DNA from: WGMI01 sp041739275
GTDB lineage: Bacteria; Bacteroidota; Bacteroidia; Flavobacteriales; Schleiferiaceae
DNA: 64,000 nucleotides
NCBI GenBank assembly: GCA_041739275.1
Contig: JBGSOF010000027.1
Span: forward strand, 1-64,000
Direction: 5' to 3'
Position numbers and translations under genes: made by a program. Positions 35,436-45,127 of this stretch are shown in pieces; position 1 is the first letter of the stretch, and each line of letters begins with the position of its first letter. The notes beneath the pieces are model-generated. The model worked only from the letters and a program-made list of their open reading frames with translations. It was not told where the DNA came from and did no database searches.

Positions 35436-35550
35436 GCGTGCGGTGCTGTGTGCGGAAATTGTGATGTCGTTGATATACAGCCCTCTTTCGGCTTGCGACT
35501 TATGCGGATGTGCCTCCCAGGCTTCGGGGCTCGGAGTCGACAGGCTTTAG
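35410..35550 (+). pseudogene. Truncated third gene of the MbnP/MbnH locus
   Basis: 46 codons from ATG 35410 (or 35422), overlapping the end of the peroxidase gene. It has a signal-like N-terminus ending SPLSACDLCGCASQ. Many Bacteroidota MbnP/MbnH loci have a following gene that begins with ACDxCGC after its signal peptide and then runs on for some 250 residues as a transporter-like outer-membrane protein. Here homology stops after about GLGV, exactly where the dispersed repeat begins at 35534. It is read as a 5' remnant cut off by that element. Confidence 0.55.
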
Positions 35551-35726
35551 GCTCCTTGATATTTGGGCACCTCGTTGGTTTAAAGATTTTTAATTATTTA
35601 TCTATCCGTTTAAACCAAAATTGTCCAAGACGGCAATCATGTCCTCGCCATTTGTGGCTAACGTGTCACTTCAAGGATGACAAGGCGAGATAAAATCTCC
35701 TTAGTCCCCAGAAGTTTCCGCTGTCC
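35534..35726 (+). repeat. Dispersed repeat R2, copy A
   Basis: About 193 bp. Its left 46 bases match the left end of copy B at 46633 in 39 positions, and its right 24 bases (35703-35726) match 46806-46829 in 22. The middle has diverged. Similar length and conserved ends suggest a small non-coding mobile element or decayed IS. No transposase is visible. Confidence 0.7.
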
Positions 35727-35758
35727 TATCTTCATTCGTTTCAGGCTGGCGCCGATTT

Positions 35759-35959
35759 TTACAGAAACTCTTGGATGTTGGGGTTGAGGACCGCATGGCT
35801 CCTCACCGAAAAAGCACCGGAAGCTTTGGCGAGGTGGAATGGCATATTCTCCATCCAATGGCTGTGGTTTTGGCCGGACAAAAAGCCGTGAATTTTCAAA
35901 ATGTGCCGTTGAGCTTTTGGGCGCAAAAGAATGCCTTGTCGGGTCAATTCTCCGCCCAA
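35759..35959 (-). CDS. Small hypothetical protein
   Basis: 66 codons, overlapping the end of the thermonuclease gene by 16 bases. The sequence is rich in His and aromatic residues (RHILKIHGFLSGQNHSHW, then FHLAKASGAF) and ends NIQEFL. I do not recognise it. It could be a genuine small coupled gene or chance coding in the gap between a repeat and the nuclease. Confidence 0.25.
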   Translation of the reverse strand: MGGELTRQGILLRPKAQRHILKIHGFLSGQNHSHWMENMPFHLAKASGAFSVRSHAVLNPNIQEFL

Positions 35960-36408
35960 ATTCCCTTTCGCTGCGCCTTGGCTTGGCGCTCGGCCTCTTC
36001 GAAGCCCGGATGTTCGATTTCTTCGCGCTTGAACCGAGCCAAACCATTCGAAAGCAAACCTTCGTTTACCGAAATGGCGTCTCTGCGTTCGTTGATCACC
36101 GTGTAAGCCACAGCCACAAAGCGAACCGCGCCCGTAGCGTCTTTTCGCGCATCGAGTTCGACGGTTTTCCCGAAACAGCGCTTGGTGAGAAACGATTTCG
36201 CCTCGTCCGAAAAAGGGTCACCGAGCTCGGGAGCTTCAATTCCACTCAATCTGACCCAGGATTTATTCCCCTCGAATTGCACTTCGACGTGGCTGCCGTC
36301 GCGAACAGAAATCACCTTGGCCCGAAAGGCTATGGCGCTGTTTAGAGACCGCCTCGCCGCGCTTGGCGCCACGAGGAGAACAACAATCGCTAGGGTTCGG
36401 AACAACAC
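35944..36408 (-). CDS. Exported thermonuclease-like (SNase) protein
   Basis: 154 aa with N-terminal signal segment (MLFRTLAIVVLLVAPSAA). SNase OB-fold motifs: VISVRDGSHVEV in place of the usual DGDT, WVRLSGIEAPELGDPF with the catalytic Arg and Glu, and AERQAKAQRKGIWAEN, the family's terminal motif. The second calcium Asp of DGD is replaced by Ser, and Asp-Thr of the second site by Glu-Ala, so metal use may differ from staphylococcal nuclease. Likely a periplasmic or secreted nucleic-acid-degrading or -binding protein. Stands alone. Confidence 0.75.
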   Translation of the reverse strand: MLFRTLAIVVLLVAPSAARRSLNSAIAFRAKVISVRDGSHVEVQFEGNKSWVRLSGIEAPELGDPFSDEAKSFLTKRCFGKTVELDARKDATGAVRFVAVAYTVINERRDAISVNEGLLSNGLARFKREEIEHPGFEEAERQAKAQRKGIWAEN

Positions 36409-36508
36409 CTTGCGAACATCGGATATTTTTTATAATGAAAGAAGAGAGATAAGCCTCATTTTTTCAAGGCATTTGTACACAAAAAAGTGCACGGACACAA
36501 ACGACTGT

Positions 36509-36829
36509 TTACTCGAGATCGTAGGAATCTTCCTCGGCGGCCTCCTCGGTTTCGCCCGTTTCTTCGACCGTTTCTTCCACTTCGTCCGAAACGGGATCAT
36601 CGGCAAAATCGTCGAGATAATCTTCGACCCGTTTGTCGAGTTCCATACCCACTTTCACCAAGTATTTGGCATCTTCGGTTTCAATCGGAACGGAAGAAAC
36701 CCATTCTCCTTTTGAATTTTTGAAGCGCACCACGGCATCGTCGTATCCATAGGGATAGGTCGTCGTGAAGAGCTCCAAAAGCTCTGAAGTAATGTTTCGA
36801 TAGTCTACGATGACTCTGCGTTTCTCCAT
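36509..36829 (-). CDS. Conserved acidic hypothetical protein
   Basis: 106 aa from the ATG giving MEKRRVIVDYRNIT, chosen over an upstream frame that overlaps the DHS-like gene. The first 70 residues (ELLELFTTTYPYGYDDAVVRF, in part; IETEDAKYLVKVGMELD) resemble a widespread Bacteroidota protein of unknown function. The last 35 residues are almost all acidic (VEETVEETGETEEAAEEDS), probably a disordered tail. It lies 16 bases after the deoxyhypusine-synthase-like gene and is probably co-transcribed. Confidence 0.75.
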   Translation of the reverse strand: MEKRRVIVDYRNITSELLELFTTTYPYGYDDAVVRFKNSKGEWVSSVPIETEDAKYLVKVGMELDKRVEDYLDDFADDPVSDEVEETVEETGETEEAAEEDSYDLE

Positions 36830-36845
36830 GACTGAAATCGGGGTC

Positions 36846-37817
<972 letters not shown>

Positions 37818-38155
37818 AAAATGCTGTTTTTGAGCGTTCAATCTTAGAGAATCTCTCAGAAAAAGAGATCTCGGGAACGGGTCTAAGATAAACTTTGTTC
37901 TGCGGAAATCTCCAAGTCAGACAAGGGCTGTCGCGATTTACGTCGCATCCGACGACACTGGCCACGGGAGGGTGTCTCGAGATGTGCGCATCGAGTCTGT
38001 GAGCGGTTATGCATATGAAGTAAACTTTAACCGGATATGAATTTTCCACTCATGCATCTCGGATGGCTTCTAAATGGCAAATCCGATCAAGTCGGATGTA
38101 CCTTTGTGATGCAGTTCAAATAAGCCAAGTTCTCTAAATAAAGCAAAGACTCGCC
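37818..38155. other. 338-bp divergent region between DHS-like gene and speA
   Basis: No gene. Holds promoters for both polyamine-related genes. The best box is TACCTTTG at 38099-38106 toward speA, without a clear -33 TTG. No riboswitch-like structure was recognised. Confidence 0.4.
38099..38106 (+). promoter_or_regulatory. Candidate -7 box of speA
   Basis: TACCTTTG fits TAnnTTTG and lies 50 bases before the speA ATG. The -33 element is not evident. Confidence 0.4.
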
Positions 38156-39556
38156 ATGCGCAACAAATACACCGACCTGATTCAGCAGACTTTTGAATGG
38201 CCTCAAGACGAGTTTGCGCTCGATGGCGACAACCTTCTTTGGAACGGCATCTATCTGATGGACATCATCAAACAATACGGTACTCCGCTCAAGATTTCGT
38301 ACTTGCCCAAGATCAGTCAGCAAATACAGAAGGCCAAGATGCTGTTTAACGTGGCCATGGCCAAGGCTGACTACAAAGGCAAATACCAATACTGTTACTG
38401 CACTAAGAGCTCGCACTTTAGCTTCGTACTCGAAGAGGTGCTCAAAAACGATGTGCACATCGAGACTTCTTCGGCCTTTGACATCAACATCGTTGAAACC
38501 TTGATCGGAGAAGGCAAGTTGGGCAAGAAGAGCTATGTGGTGTGCAATGGGTTCAAGAAGCCCCAATACATCGAGAACATTGTTCGCTTGTTCGAAATGG
38601 GCTACGAGAACACCATTCCCGTACTCGACAACATGCGCGAACTCCACGCCTACGACGAACTCTTGCCCGCGGGTTTGAACAAGATGAAAGTGGGCATCCG
38701 GATTGCGTCTGAAGAAGAACCCAAGTTCGAATTCTATACTTCGAGACTGGGCATCGGATACAAGGATATTGTTGCCTTTTACCAGCAGCAAATCGAAACG
38801 AGAGAGAAGTTTGAGCTCAAAATGCTCCACTTCTTTATCAATACGGGGATTAACGACACTGCCTACTATTGGAGTGAATTGCTGAAGTGCGTCAATGTGT
38901 ATTGCGATCTCAAGCGCATTTGCCCCACGCTCGACTCTCTGAACATTGGTGGCGGCTTCCCGATTAAAAACTCTTTGACGTTCAACTTCGACTACTCCTA
39001 TATGGCCGAGGAGATCATTGCTCAGGTGAAGCAATTATGCAACAGCCAGGGAATTAAAGAACCGCACATCTTTACGGAATTTGGTGCCTACACCGTGGGC
39101 GAAAGCGGAGCTACTTTTTTCTCGATCATGGATCAGAAAAAACAAAACGATCGCGAAAACTGGAATATGATCGACGGCTCGTTTATGACGACTCTGCCGG
39201 ATGCATGGGCCATTAACAAGCGTTTTATTTTGTTGGCTATTAATAATTGGGAACGCGAATACGAGCGGGTTCTGCTCGGGGGTCTGACCTGCGACAGTGA
39301 CGATTACTACAATTCTGAGCAGCACGCCAATGCCATTTATTTGCCCAAAATTGTGGAAGGCGAGACCCAATACATCGGCTTTTTCCACACCGGAGCCTAC
39401 CAAGAATCGGTGGGGGGCTATGGCGGTATCCAGCACTGTTTGCTCCCTGCTCCCAAGCATGTGGTGATTCACGAAGACGAGGAAGGCGAAATCCACACGC
39501 GTTTGTTTGCGAAGGAGCAGAGCTATAAGAGCATGCTGAAGATTTTGGGGTACTGA
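38156..39556 (+). CDS. speA: Biosynthetic arginine decarboxylase (short Bacteroidota form)
   Basis: 466 aa, PLP fold-III enzyme. The PLP Lys lies in YQYCYCTKSSHFSFVLEE near residue 80; TSSAFDINI, IGGGFPI (glycine loop) and FTEFGAYTVGES follow; the C-terminal barrel has GLTCDSDDYY with the substrate-binding Cys-Asp. Length fits the short form of Bacteroidota rather than the 630-aa E. coli SpeA. It makes agmatine from arginine for polyamine synthesis. No agmatinase is adjacent; the divergent partner is the DHS-like gene. Confidence 0.9.
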   Translation: MRNKYTDLIQQTFEWPQDEFALDGDNLLWNGIYLMDIIKQYGTPLKISYLPKISQQIQKAKMLFNVAMAKADYKGKYQYCYCTKSSHFSFVLEEVLKNDVHIETSSAFDINIVETLIGEGKLGKKSYVVCNGFKKPQYIENIVRLFEMGYENTIPVLDNMRELHAYDELLPAGLNKMKVGIRIASEEEPKFEFYTSRLGIGYKDIVAFYQQQIETREKFELKMLHFFINTGINDTAYYWSELLKCVNVYCDLKRICPTLDSLNIGGGFPIKNSLTFNFDYSYMAEEIIAQVKQLCNSQGIKEPHIFTEFGAYTVGESGATFFSIMDQKKQNDRENWNMIDGSFMTTLPDAWAINKRFILLAINNWEREYERVLLGGLTCDSDDYYNSEQHANAIYLPKIVEGETQYIGFFHTGAYQESVGGYGGIQHCLLPAPKHVVIHEDEEGEIHTRLFAKEQSYKSMLKILGY

Positions 39557-39961
39557 AGGCGTGACGTTGGTTACCCATCACCAAACCAAAATGTACCGAA
39601 AAACAACCCACGAAATGCCAACGTTTTGGCAAAATTAAAGAGCTGCCAGCCGAAACAAAATTCAATTCGATTGGCGCAGATTCTCATGGGCCTCATCACT
39701 CAAACATAATCATCCATTTAATTTCTGAAACAACGCAGCCGGAGTTACGTAACTCCTCAAAATCATTGTGTAAGACTTTAAGCATCTATTCGGTTCACCT
39801 TTATACCGATGCCACCCACTCGTTTCAATACGAGATCTTGAGAGTGAACAACAATCAAGCATTACCAACGGAAGTTCAGAGTGTCATTCACTGAGGAGCG
39901 CCACAGAACGACGCCTAAACCGGGCTTGTGGCAAAAGACACAAAAGCGTCTATGACACAAC
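39557..39961. other. 405-bp intergenic region at the left edge of the accessory island
   Basis: No gene. Base composition shifts toward AT from here on. It holds a perfect 16-bp palindrome and the presumed promoter of the GH130 gene. Confidence 0.5.
39741..39756. promoter_or_regulatory. 16-bp perfect palindrome GGAGTTACGTAACTCC
   Basis: Eight bases each side with no spacer, about 205 bases before the GH130 start. Size and symmetry suit a dimeric repressor site, but no regulator gene is next to it. Confidence 0.4.
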
Positions 39962-41038
39962 ATGAGCTTTATTCAACCAACAACAGAAAAATATCATAAA
40001 AGTATGCTGCTTGTAAACAAACACGGCGTTTTGCTCCAAAAAACAACCCATAGTTTCGAAAGTGAAGGCGTCTTTAATCCAGGTGTGATAAAAACGGATG
40101 GAACTATTCATATGTTCTATAGAGCCGTAACAAAAGATAACTACTCAACCATAGGCTATTGTAGTCTCTCTTCACCTCTGGAAGTTGAAACGCGCAATCA
40201 AGCGCCCGTTCTCATTCCACAATTCGAGTACGAATTCCAGGGACTTGAAGATCCAAGAATTGTAAAAATCGAAAACACCTATTATCTTACCTACACAGCC
40301 TATGACGGCGTAAACGCTTTGGGCGCCCTGGCCACATCCACTGATCTGACCCATTGGACAAAACACGGAATCATTGTACCGAAAATAACCTACGAAGAGT
40401 TTAAACATTTTATAGAACTAGAAAGTGCGATACACAACAAGTACGCGCGATTCAACGAATATCATATAAGTCATGCCAAACAAGACCGAAAAATATTGAT
40501 GTGGGATAAAAATATCATCTTCTTTCCTCGCAAAATAGACAACGAATTTTGGTTCTTTCACCGAATTAAACCCGACATACAGGTCGTAGTGCATATTAAA
40601 ATGTTAGAAGATCTGAACATTGAATTTTGGCAAAACTACTTTAGTCATTTTGATGAATACGTTGTACTCTCTCCAAAGTACCCTCATGAAGTGAGTTACA
40701 TCGGGAGCGGTTGCCCGCCTATCGAAACAGATGCCGGATGGCTTCTTATCTACCACGGTGTACACGACACAATAAAAGGCTACGTCTATTCCGCCTGCGC
40801 TGCTCTCCTTGATATCAAAAACCCGCAAAAAGAAATTGCTCGGTTGCCATATCCCTTGTTTTTTCCAGAAAAAGAATGGGAATTAAAAGGCGAAGTCAAC
40901 AATGTGTGTTTCCCCACGGGCGCACTTTTAGAAGGAGATGAACTTTATATCTACTACGGAGCTGCCGACGAACGCATAGCCGTCGCGTCGGTCAGTCTGA
41001 CCGAATTATTGGCGGAGTTGGCCTTATACACAATTTAA
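39962..41038 (+). CDS. GH130-family glycosidase/phosphorylase-like protein
   Basis: 358 aa, five-bladed propeller pattern. Motifs: FNPGVIKTDGTIHMFYRA, GLEDPRIVKIENTYYLTYTAYDG (in part; the EDPR acidic residue is typical), GSGCPPIETDAGWLLIYHG and VCFPTGALLEGDELYIYYGAAD, in the order seen in GH130 mannoside phosphorylases and hydrolases. Similar genes have been mislabelled pesticidal protein Cry7Aa. It is 12 bases upstream of a GT4-fusion gene, so both probably make or process a mannose-containing glycan. More AT-rich than core genes, suggesting transfer. Confidence 0.8.
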   Translation: MSFIQPTTEKYHKSMLLVNKHGVLLQKTTHSFESEGVFNPGVIKTDGTIHMFYRAVTKDNYSTIGYCSLSSPLEVETRNQAPVLIPQFEYEFQGLEDPRIVKIENTYYLTYTAYDGVNALGALATSTDLTHWTKHGIIVPKITYEEFKHFIELESAIHNKYARFNEYHISHAKQDRKILMWDKNIIFFPRKIDNEFWFFHRIKPDIQVVVHIKMLEDLNIEFWQNYFSHFDEYVVLSPKYPHEVSYIGSGCPPIETDAGWLLIYHGVHDTIKGYVYSACAALLDIKNPQKEIARLPYPLFFPEKEWELKGEVNNVCFPTGALLEGDELYIYYGAADERIAVASVSLTELLAELALYTI

Positions 41039-41050
41039 TTACATGTCCCT

Positions 41051-43411
41051 ATGAAACCACATCTCACTTTATCTCAATCGCGTACCCATAACAGCCCCAT
41101 CAATTCATTCTCAAAAATTTCATCCTTTCATACTACAGATCCACACTTAGAAGATCACCATCTTCTCGAAATACTTTTCATCTCCTCTTACCCACCTCGT
41201 GAATGCGGAATTGCCACATACACACAGGATCTTATCAACGCGCTTAACCATCAGTTTCAATCTAGTTTCAAGACTTCCATTTGTGCATTAGAAACGGAAG
41301 CAGAACGGCACATCTACAAGCAAATGCCAAAATATATATTAAACACAGAAATCCGCAACTCATTTATGAAAACCGCATTTCACATTAACAAAGATGAGAA
41401 GATCAAAGTGGTTGTTATACAGCATGAGTTTGGATTCTTCGCAAACAAAGAAAGAGAATTTAAACAGTTCTATGATTCTATCAACAAACCGATTGTATTT
41501 GTTTTCCATACAGTTCTGTCTAATCCAAACAATGAGTTAAAAACAAAAGTCTCAGATATGGCAGCAATCGCATCGGCCATTATTGTAATGACTCATGACG
41601 CTGCAGCTATACTCAAAAAAGAATATGACATAGAAACTTTTAAGATCTCTGTGATTCAGCATGGCACACATTTAGTGCCTCCGCTCAATCGAAACAAACT
41701 CAAATATAAGTATCAAATATTGGGTAAAATGGTATTGAGTACATTCGGATTACTCGGTAGAAGCAAAAGCATCGAAACCACTTTAGATGCACTTCCAAGA
41801 ATCATTGAGAAATTTCCAAGCGTATTGTTTCTCGTTTTAGGGAAGACACATCCATCTGTTCTAAAGAATGAAGGAGAGCAATATAGAAATATGCTAGAAA
41901 ATAAAGTGAAAGAATTAGAACTAGAAAATCACGTCAGATTTGTAAACGAATATTTAGAGTTATCAACACTTCTTGAATATCTTCAACTCACCGATATCTA
42001 TTTATTTACCTCCAAAGATCCGAACCAAGCAGTGAGTGGTACGTTTTCTTATGCCGTGAGTTGTGGCTGTCCTGTCATATCTACACCTATTCCTCATGCT
42101 AAAGAAGTTTTGAAGGATAGTGAAGGCCTCGTTTTTGAATTTGAAAATTCTGGACAACTTTCCCAAGCCATTATTTCGTTGCTTGACAATGATAAACTAA
42201 GAGAGAACATTTCATTGAATAGCTTCCATAAAATGGCTTCAACGGCTTGGCAAAATTCATCTATAGCACATGCACTCCTCTTCAAACAACTCACTTCAAA
42301 TACTTTTCAACTAAACTATGCGATTCCCGAATTGAATCTAGAACATTTTAAAAAAATGACAAGCCGTTTTGGAATGTTTCAATTCGCACAGATCTCTAAT
42401 CCAGATATACATTCCGGCTATACTTTAGATGACAATTCCCGAGCGCTTATAGCCATTTGTCAACATTATGAGCTTTATCAAAATGAAACAGACTTAAGAC
42501 TGATTCATATTTATTTAAAATTCATAAAATATTGCATGCAACCCAATGGCACATTTTTAAATTATGTAAATGAACAGACAGAATTTACACAACAAAATGG
42601 TACTGAAAATTTAGAAGACAGCACCGGGAGGGCCATTTGGGCTCTGGGGTACACCCTTTCTCTCATAGAAATATTGCCAAATAATGTAATCACTGTTGCC
42701 GAAGATTTATTTGAATCATCCATCCAGCATATTGAAAATATTCATTCTACTCGAGCAATGGCATTTATAATTAAGGGGCTGCACTACCAAAATAAAATAG
42801 AAAATAGACACTTGTTAGAAATTTTCGCAAATCGATTGGTTCAAATGTATAAACATGAGAAAACTGCGGAGTGGTTTTGGTTTGAAGACTATCTAACTTA
42901 TGGAAATAGCGTATTGCCAGAAGCTCTGCTTTGTGCCCACATAAACACACACAATGATCTATATAGAAAAATTGCAATAGAAAGTTTCGCCTTTCTAATC
43001 TCCAAAATCTTCATCGACGGCAAAATAAAGGTAATATCAAACAAAGGATGGCACAAAAAGAACGACACAAATAAAAAGCCAATTGGCGGCGAACAGCCTA
43101 TAGATGTATCGTATACAATTATAGCCTTGGAAACATTTTATAATTATTTAAAAAAGAATGCTTACAAACAAAATGCCTTGATCGCCTTTAACTGGTTCTT
43201 AGGTGACAATCATTTACATCAAATTGTTTATAATCCTTGTACCGGTGGTTGTTATAATGGTGTGGAAGAGTTTAATGTCAATCTGAATCAAGGTGCTGAA
43301 TCCACCATAAGTTATCTCATGGCAAGATTGGTAATAGAAAGATTACGAAGGAATGCTGAACACCCATCCACTGTATTGAATGATTTGCATCTATTAAATG
43401 CGGTCGAATAA
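41051..43411 (+). CDS. GT4 glycosyltransferase with C-terminal toroid domain
   Basis: 786 aa, no signal peptide. Residues about 40-410 are a GT-B glycosyltransferase: SSYPPRECGIATYTQDL at the start, STFGLLGRSKSIETTLDAL, VLGKTHP, and SKDPNQAVSGTFSYAVSCGCPVISTPI (the donor-site segment). Residues about 430-770 form an alpha-helical toroid (LDDNSRALIAICQHYELY, RAIWALGYTLSLIE, WFWFEDYLTYGNSVLPEALL), as in fused glycan enzymes of Bacteroidota. Paired with the GH130 gene. Strongly AT-rich with many AAA and ATT codons, unlike the core genes on either side of the island. Confidence 0.8.
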   Translation: MKPHLTLSQSRTHNSPINSFSKISSFHTTDPHLEDHHLLEILFISSYPPRECGIATYTQDLINALNHQFQSSFKTSICALETEAERHIYKQMPKYILNTEIRNSFMKTAFHINKDEKIKVVVIQHEFGFFANKEREFKQFYDSINKPIVFVFHTVLSNPNNELKTKVSDMAAIASAIIVMTHDAAAILKKEYDIETFKISVIQHGTHLVPPLNRNKLKYKYQILGKMVLSTFGLLGRSKSIETTLDALPRIIEKFPSVLFLVLGKTHPSVLKNEGEQYRNMLENKVKELELENHVRFVNEYLELSTLLEYLQLTDIYLFTSKDPNQAVSGTFSYAVSCGCPVISTPIPHAKEVLKDSEGLVFEFENSGQLSQAIISLLDNDKLRENISLNSFHKMASTAWQNSSIAHALLFKQLTSNTFQLNYAIPELNLEHFKKMTSRFGMFQFAQISNPDIHSGYTLDDNSRALIAICQHYELYQNETDLRLIHIYLKFIKYCMQPNGTFLNYVNEQTEFTQQNGTENLEDSTGRAIWALGYTLSLIEILPNNVITVAEDLFESSIQHIENIHSTRAMAFIIKGLHYQNKIENRHLLEIFANRLVQMYKHEKTAEWFWFEDYLTYGNSVLPEALLCAHINTHNDLYRKIAIESFAFLISKIFIDGKIKVISNKGWHKKNDTNKKPIGGEQPIDVSYTIIALETFYNYLKKNAYKQNALIAFNWFLGDNHLHQIVYNPCTGGCYNGVEEFNVNLNQGAESTISYLMARLVIERLRRNAEHPSTVLNDLHLLNAVE

Positions 43412-43491
43412 TCAGACAACTCAAAAGCCCATTTTACATCGCGTTCGTGAACTTGAAAAGTTCTTTTTACAAGGTGGTACATCGGTTCCTC

Positions 43492-43527
43492 GCTGCCGCG
43501 CGAGTCCCCGCTACCGCGCGAGTCCCC
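43492..43527 (+). repeat. 18-bp tandem duplication
   Basis: Two adjacent 18-bp units (43492-43509 and 43510-43527) differ at one base. The second unit runs into direct repeat R1. The segment also forms a CGCGAG/CTCGCG stem. Confidence 0.8.
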
Positions 43528-43579
43528 TCGCGTGGCCTGAGCATGTTAAGGCTAGTGCCTGAACACGGCTGTTGGGCGA
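43520..43579 (+). repeat. Direct repeat R1, left copy
   Basis: 60 bases matching 46531-46590 at 53 positions in the same orientation. The pair brackets the cassette-like genes. Confidence 0.85.
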
Positions 43580-43602
43580 ATCCTTTCGCCCGTGGCGTCT
43601 AA

Positions 43603-43806
43603 TATGATCCAGGCACGGGTCAATGGCGAACAATAGACACTCCGTCTGATCCGCGAATCAACCGTTCTATTGGGAACAAGGGCGCTACAGGTCGTTTGAT
43701 GACCTTTGAGAATTTGTCCATTATCTTAGACCAGCACAAAGGCGCAACTGTATCACCCCAATACAACAGCATACGCGTGGATGGGGTGAGGATTTGGCGT
43801 CAATGA
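43603..43806 (+). pseudogene. ORF remnant without a start codon
   Basis: 67 codons running from just after a TAA to the TGA at 43804-43806 with no ATG until deep inside. The protein reads YDPGTGQWRTID, then GRLMTFENLSIILDQHKGA and ends VDGVRIWRQ, a sensible coding composition. I do not recognise the family. The 5' end is lost at the R1 repeat, so it looks like the tail of a gene cut by rearrangement. Confidence 0.35.
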
Positions 43807-43850
43807 GTAAGTTATAAGCCATTTTAGGACGACACCGAACTATAGAAATT

Positions 43851-44294
43851 ATGCCAACAGAAAACGACAAACAAGACTTCACTTACAGACAGAAAACCAA
43901 TGAGCAATTAAAGGCGAACTACAATTCGAGAATAAAAAAAGAATTGAATGCTTTTAATTCCTTTGAGGACTTTCTAACATGGTATAAAAAAGAGGAAAAG
44001 GTATGCCATTATTGCGGTCTGACTGAATTGCAATCACAAGAAATCGTAATTAAAGGACTTTTGACATCAAACAGGTTTCCGCAAAATGGACAAACAGGGC
44101 AAGGACAAGCAAGAGGAATGTGGCTTGAAGTTGACCGCATTAAACCAAAAGACGCTTACTCTGAAAACAACTGCGTTTTAGCATGTTACTTCTGCAATAA
44201 CGACAAGAGCGATGTTTTTGATGGGGAAGACTACAAACTATTTTTCCAAAACAGGTTTAAATTTCTAACCCAACTTCTTGAAACAAACAAATGA
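43851..44294 (+). CDS. HNH-like endonuclease-family small protein
   Basis: 147 aa. Zinc pairs VCHYCGL and LACYFCNNDKSD flank the metal-site strand LEVDRIKP, with Asn in NNCVLAC. In standard HNH nucleases the strand holds His before or after Asp; here it is V-D-R, so the first His is missing and catalysis is uncertain. A basic, helical N-terminus (residues 1-45) precedes it. The stop overlaps the next gene's ATG by four bases. Possibly a nuclease, toxin or DNA-binding cassette protein. Confidence 0.65.
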   Translation: MPTENDKQDFTYRQKTNEQLKANYNSRIKKELNAFNSFEDFLTWYKKEEKVCHYCGLTELQSQEIVIKGLLTSNRFPQNGQTGQGQARGMWLEVDRIKPKDAYSENNCVLACYFCNNDKSDVFDGEDYKLFFQNRFKFLTQLLETNK

Positions 44295-45127
44295 TAACAG
44301 ACAGCCAAACGAACTTCTTATATTTAGCTGACACTTTACCAACTAAGTATCCCGACTTTTTCAAACGGTTTGAAAGTGCTTTAAAGGAATGTAACATTCC
44401 ATTCGACTTTTTACCGCAGACAAAAGATGTTTGGGCGGTTGACTATATGCCTATTCAAACAGACTTGAATAAATTTATTCGCTTTGTTTACAATCCTTCA
44501 TATTTACAGACAAAAAAGTATTTAAAAACCATTTCAGACGTTGACGAAATTTGCAAAGCAATCAGCATTGACACATTTAAAACTGATATAATTATAGACG
44601 GTGGAAATGTTACACGATGGACAAATAAAGTTATAATGACTGACCGTGTTTTTAAGGACAATCCATCTTATGAACGCAAACAATTAATCAGAGAACTTCA
44701 CGAACTTTTACAGGTTGACAATCTCTACTTTGTTCCCGAACAACCTGGCGACTTTACAGGTCATTCGGACGGAATGGTTCGTTTCATTGACGAACAATCT
44801 GTAATCATTAACGACTATAAAAAGGAAAAAGAAGAATTTTATAGAGCTTTTGAAATTGCAATTCACAACACAGGACTTAACTACATAACAATTCCCTACA
44901 ACGTTTATAACAACAAAAGTAATGACCACGCAAATGGCGATTATATAAATTATTTGCAAATGCAAAATACTGTAATCATTCCGACCTTTGGCATCGCAGA
45001 GGACGACATCGCAGTAAAACAATTAGAAACAATATTCGCAGGACAGACTATTACAACAATTGAAAGCAACTAAATAGCTTATGACGGTGGAATACTGAAC
45101 TGTATAACTTGGAACATACTTAAATAA
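44291..45127 (+). pseudogene. Agmatine/peptidylarginine deiminase-family gene with in-frame TAA
   Basis: 278 codons with TAA at codon 261 (45071-45073). Guanidine-modifying-enzyme motifs: VWAVDYMPIQ near residue 47, IIIDGGNV near 98, and FTGHSDGMVRF near 156 (catalytic His and Asp). After the stop the same frame continues IAYDGGILNCITWNILK, the conserved segment holding the catalytic Cys, then a TAA overlapping the next gene's ATG. So the stop removes the nucleophile while the rest is intact. The lost codon could have been CAA, GAA or AAA. Agmatine versus peptidyl-arginine as substrate cannot be told. Confidence 0.8.

Larger units (their letters stand above)
43412..43850. other. 439-bp intergenic region with repeats and ORF remnant
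   Basis: Holds an 18-bp tandem repeat, the left copy of direct repeat R1, a start-less ORF fragment, and a left junction sequence resembling the bases that follow the attC-like site at 45543. It is more GC-rich than the genes on either side. Confidence 0.6.

Noticed and set aside
38087..39034. 315-codon minus-strand ORF over speA
   Set aside because: The plus strand encodes an arginine decarboxylase with PLP motifs; the antisense frame is a shadow.
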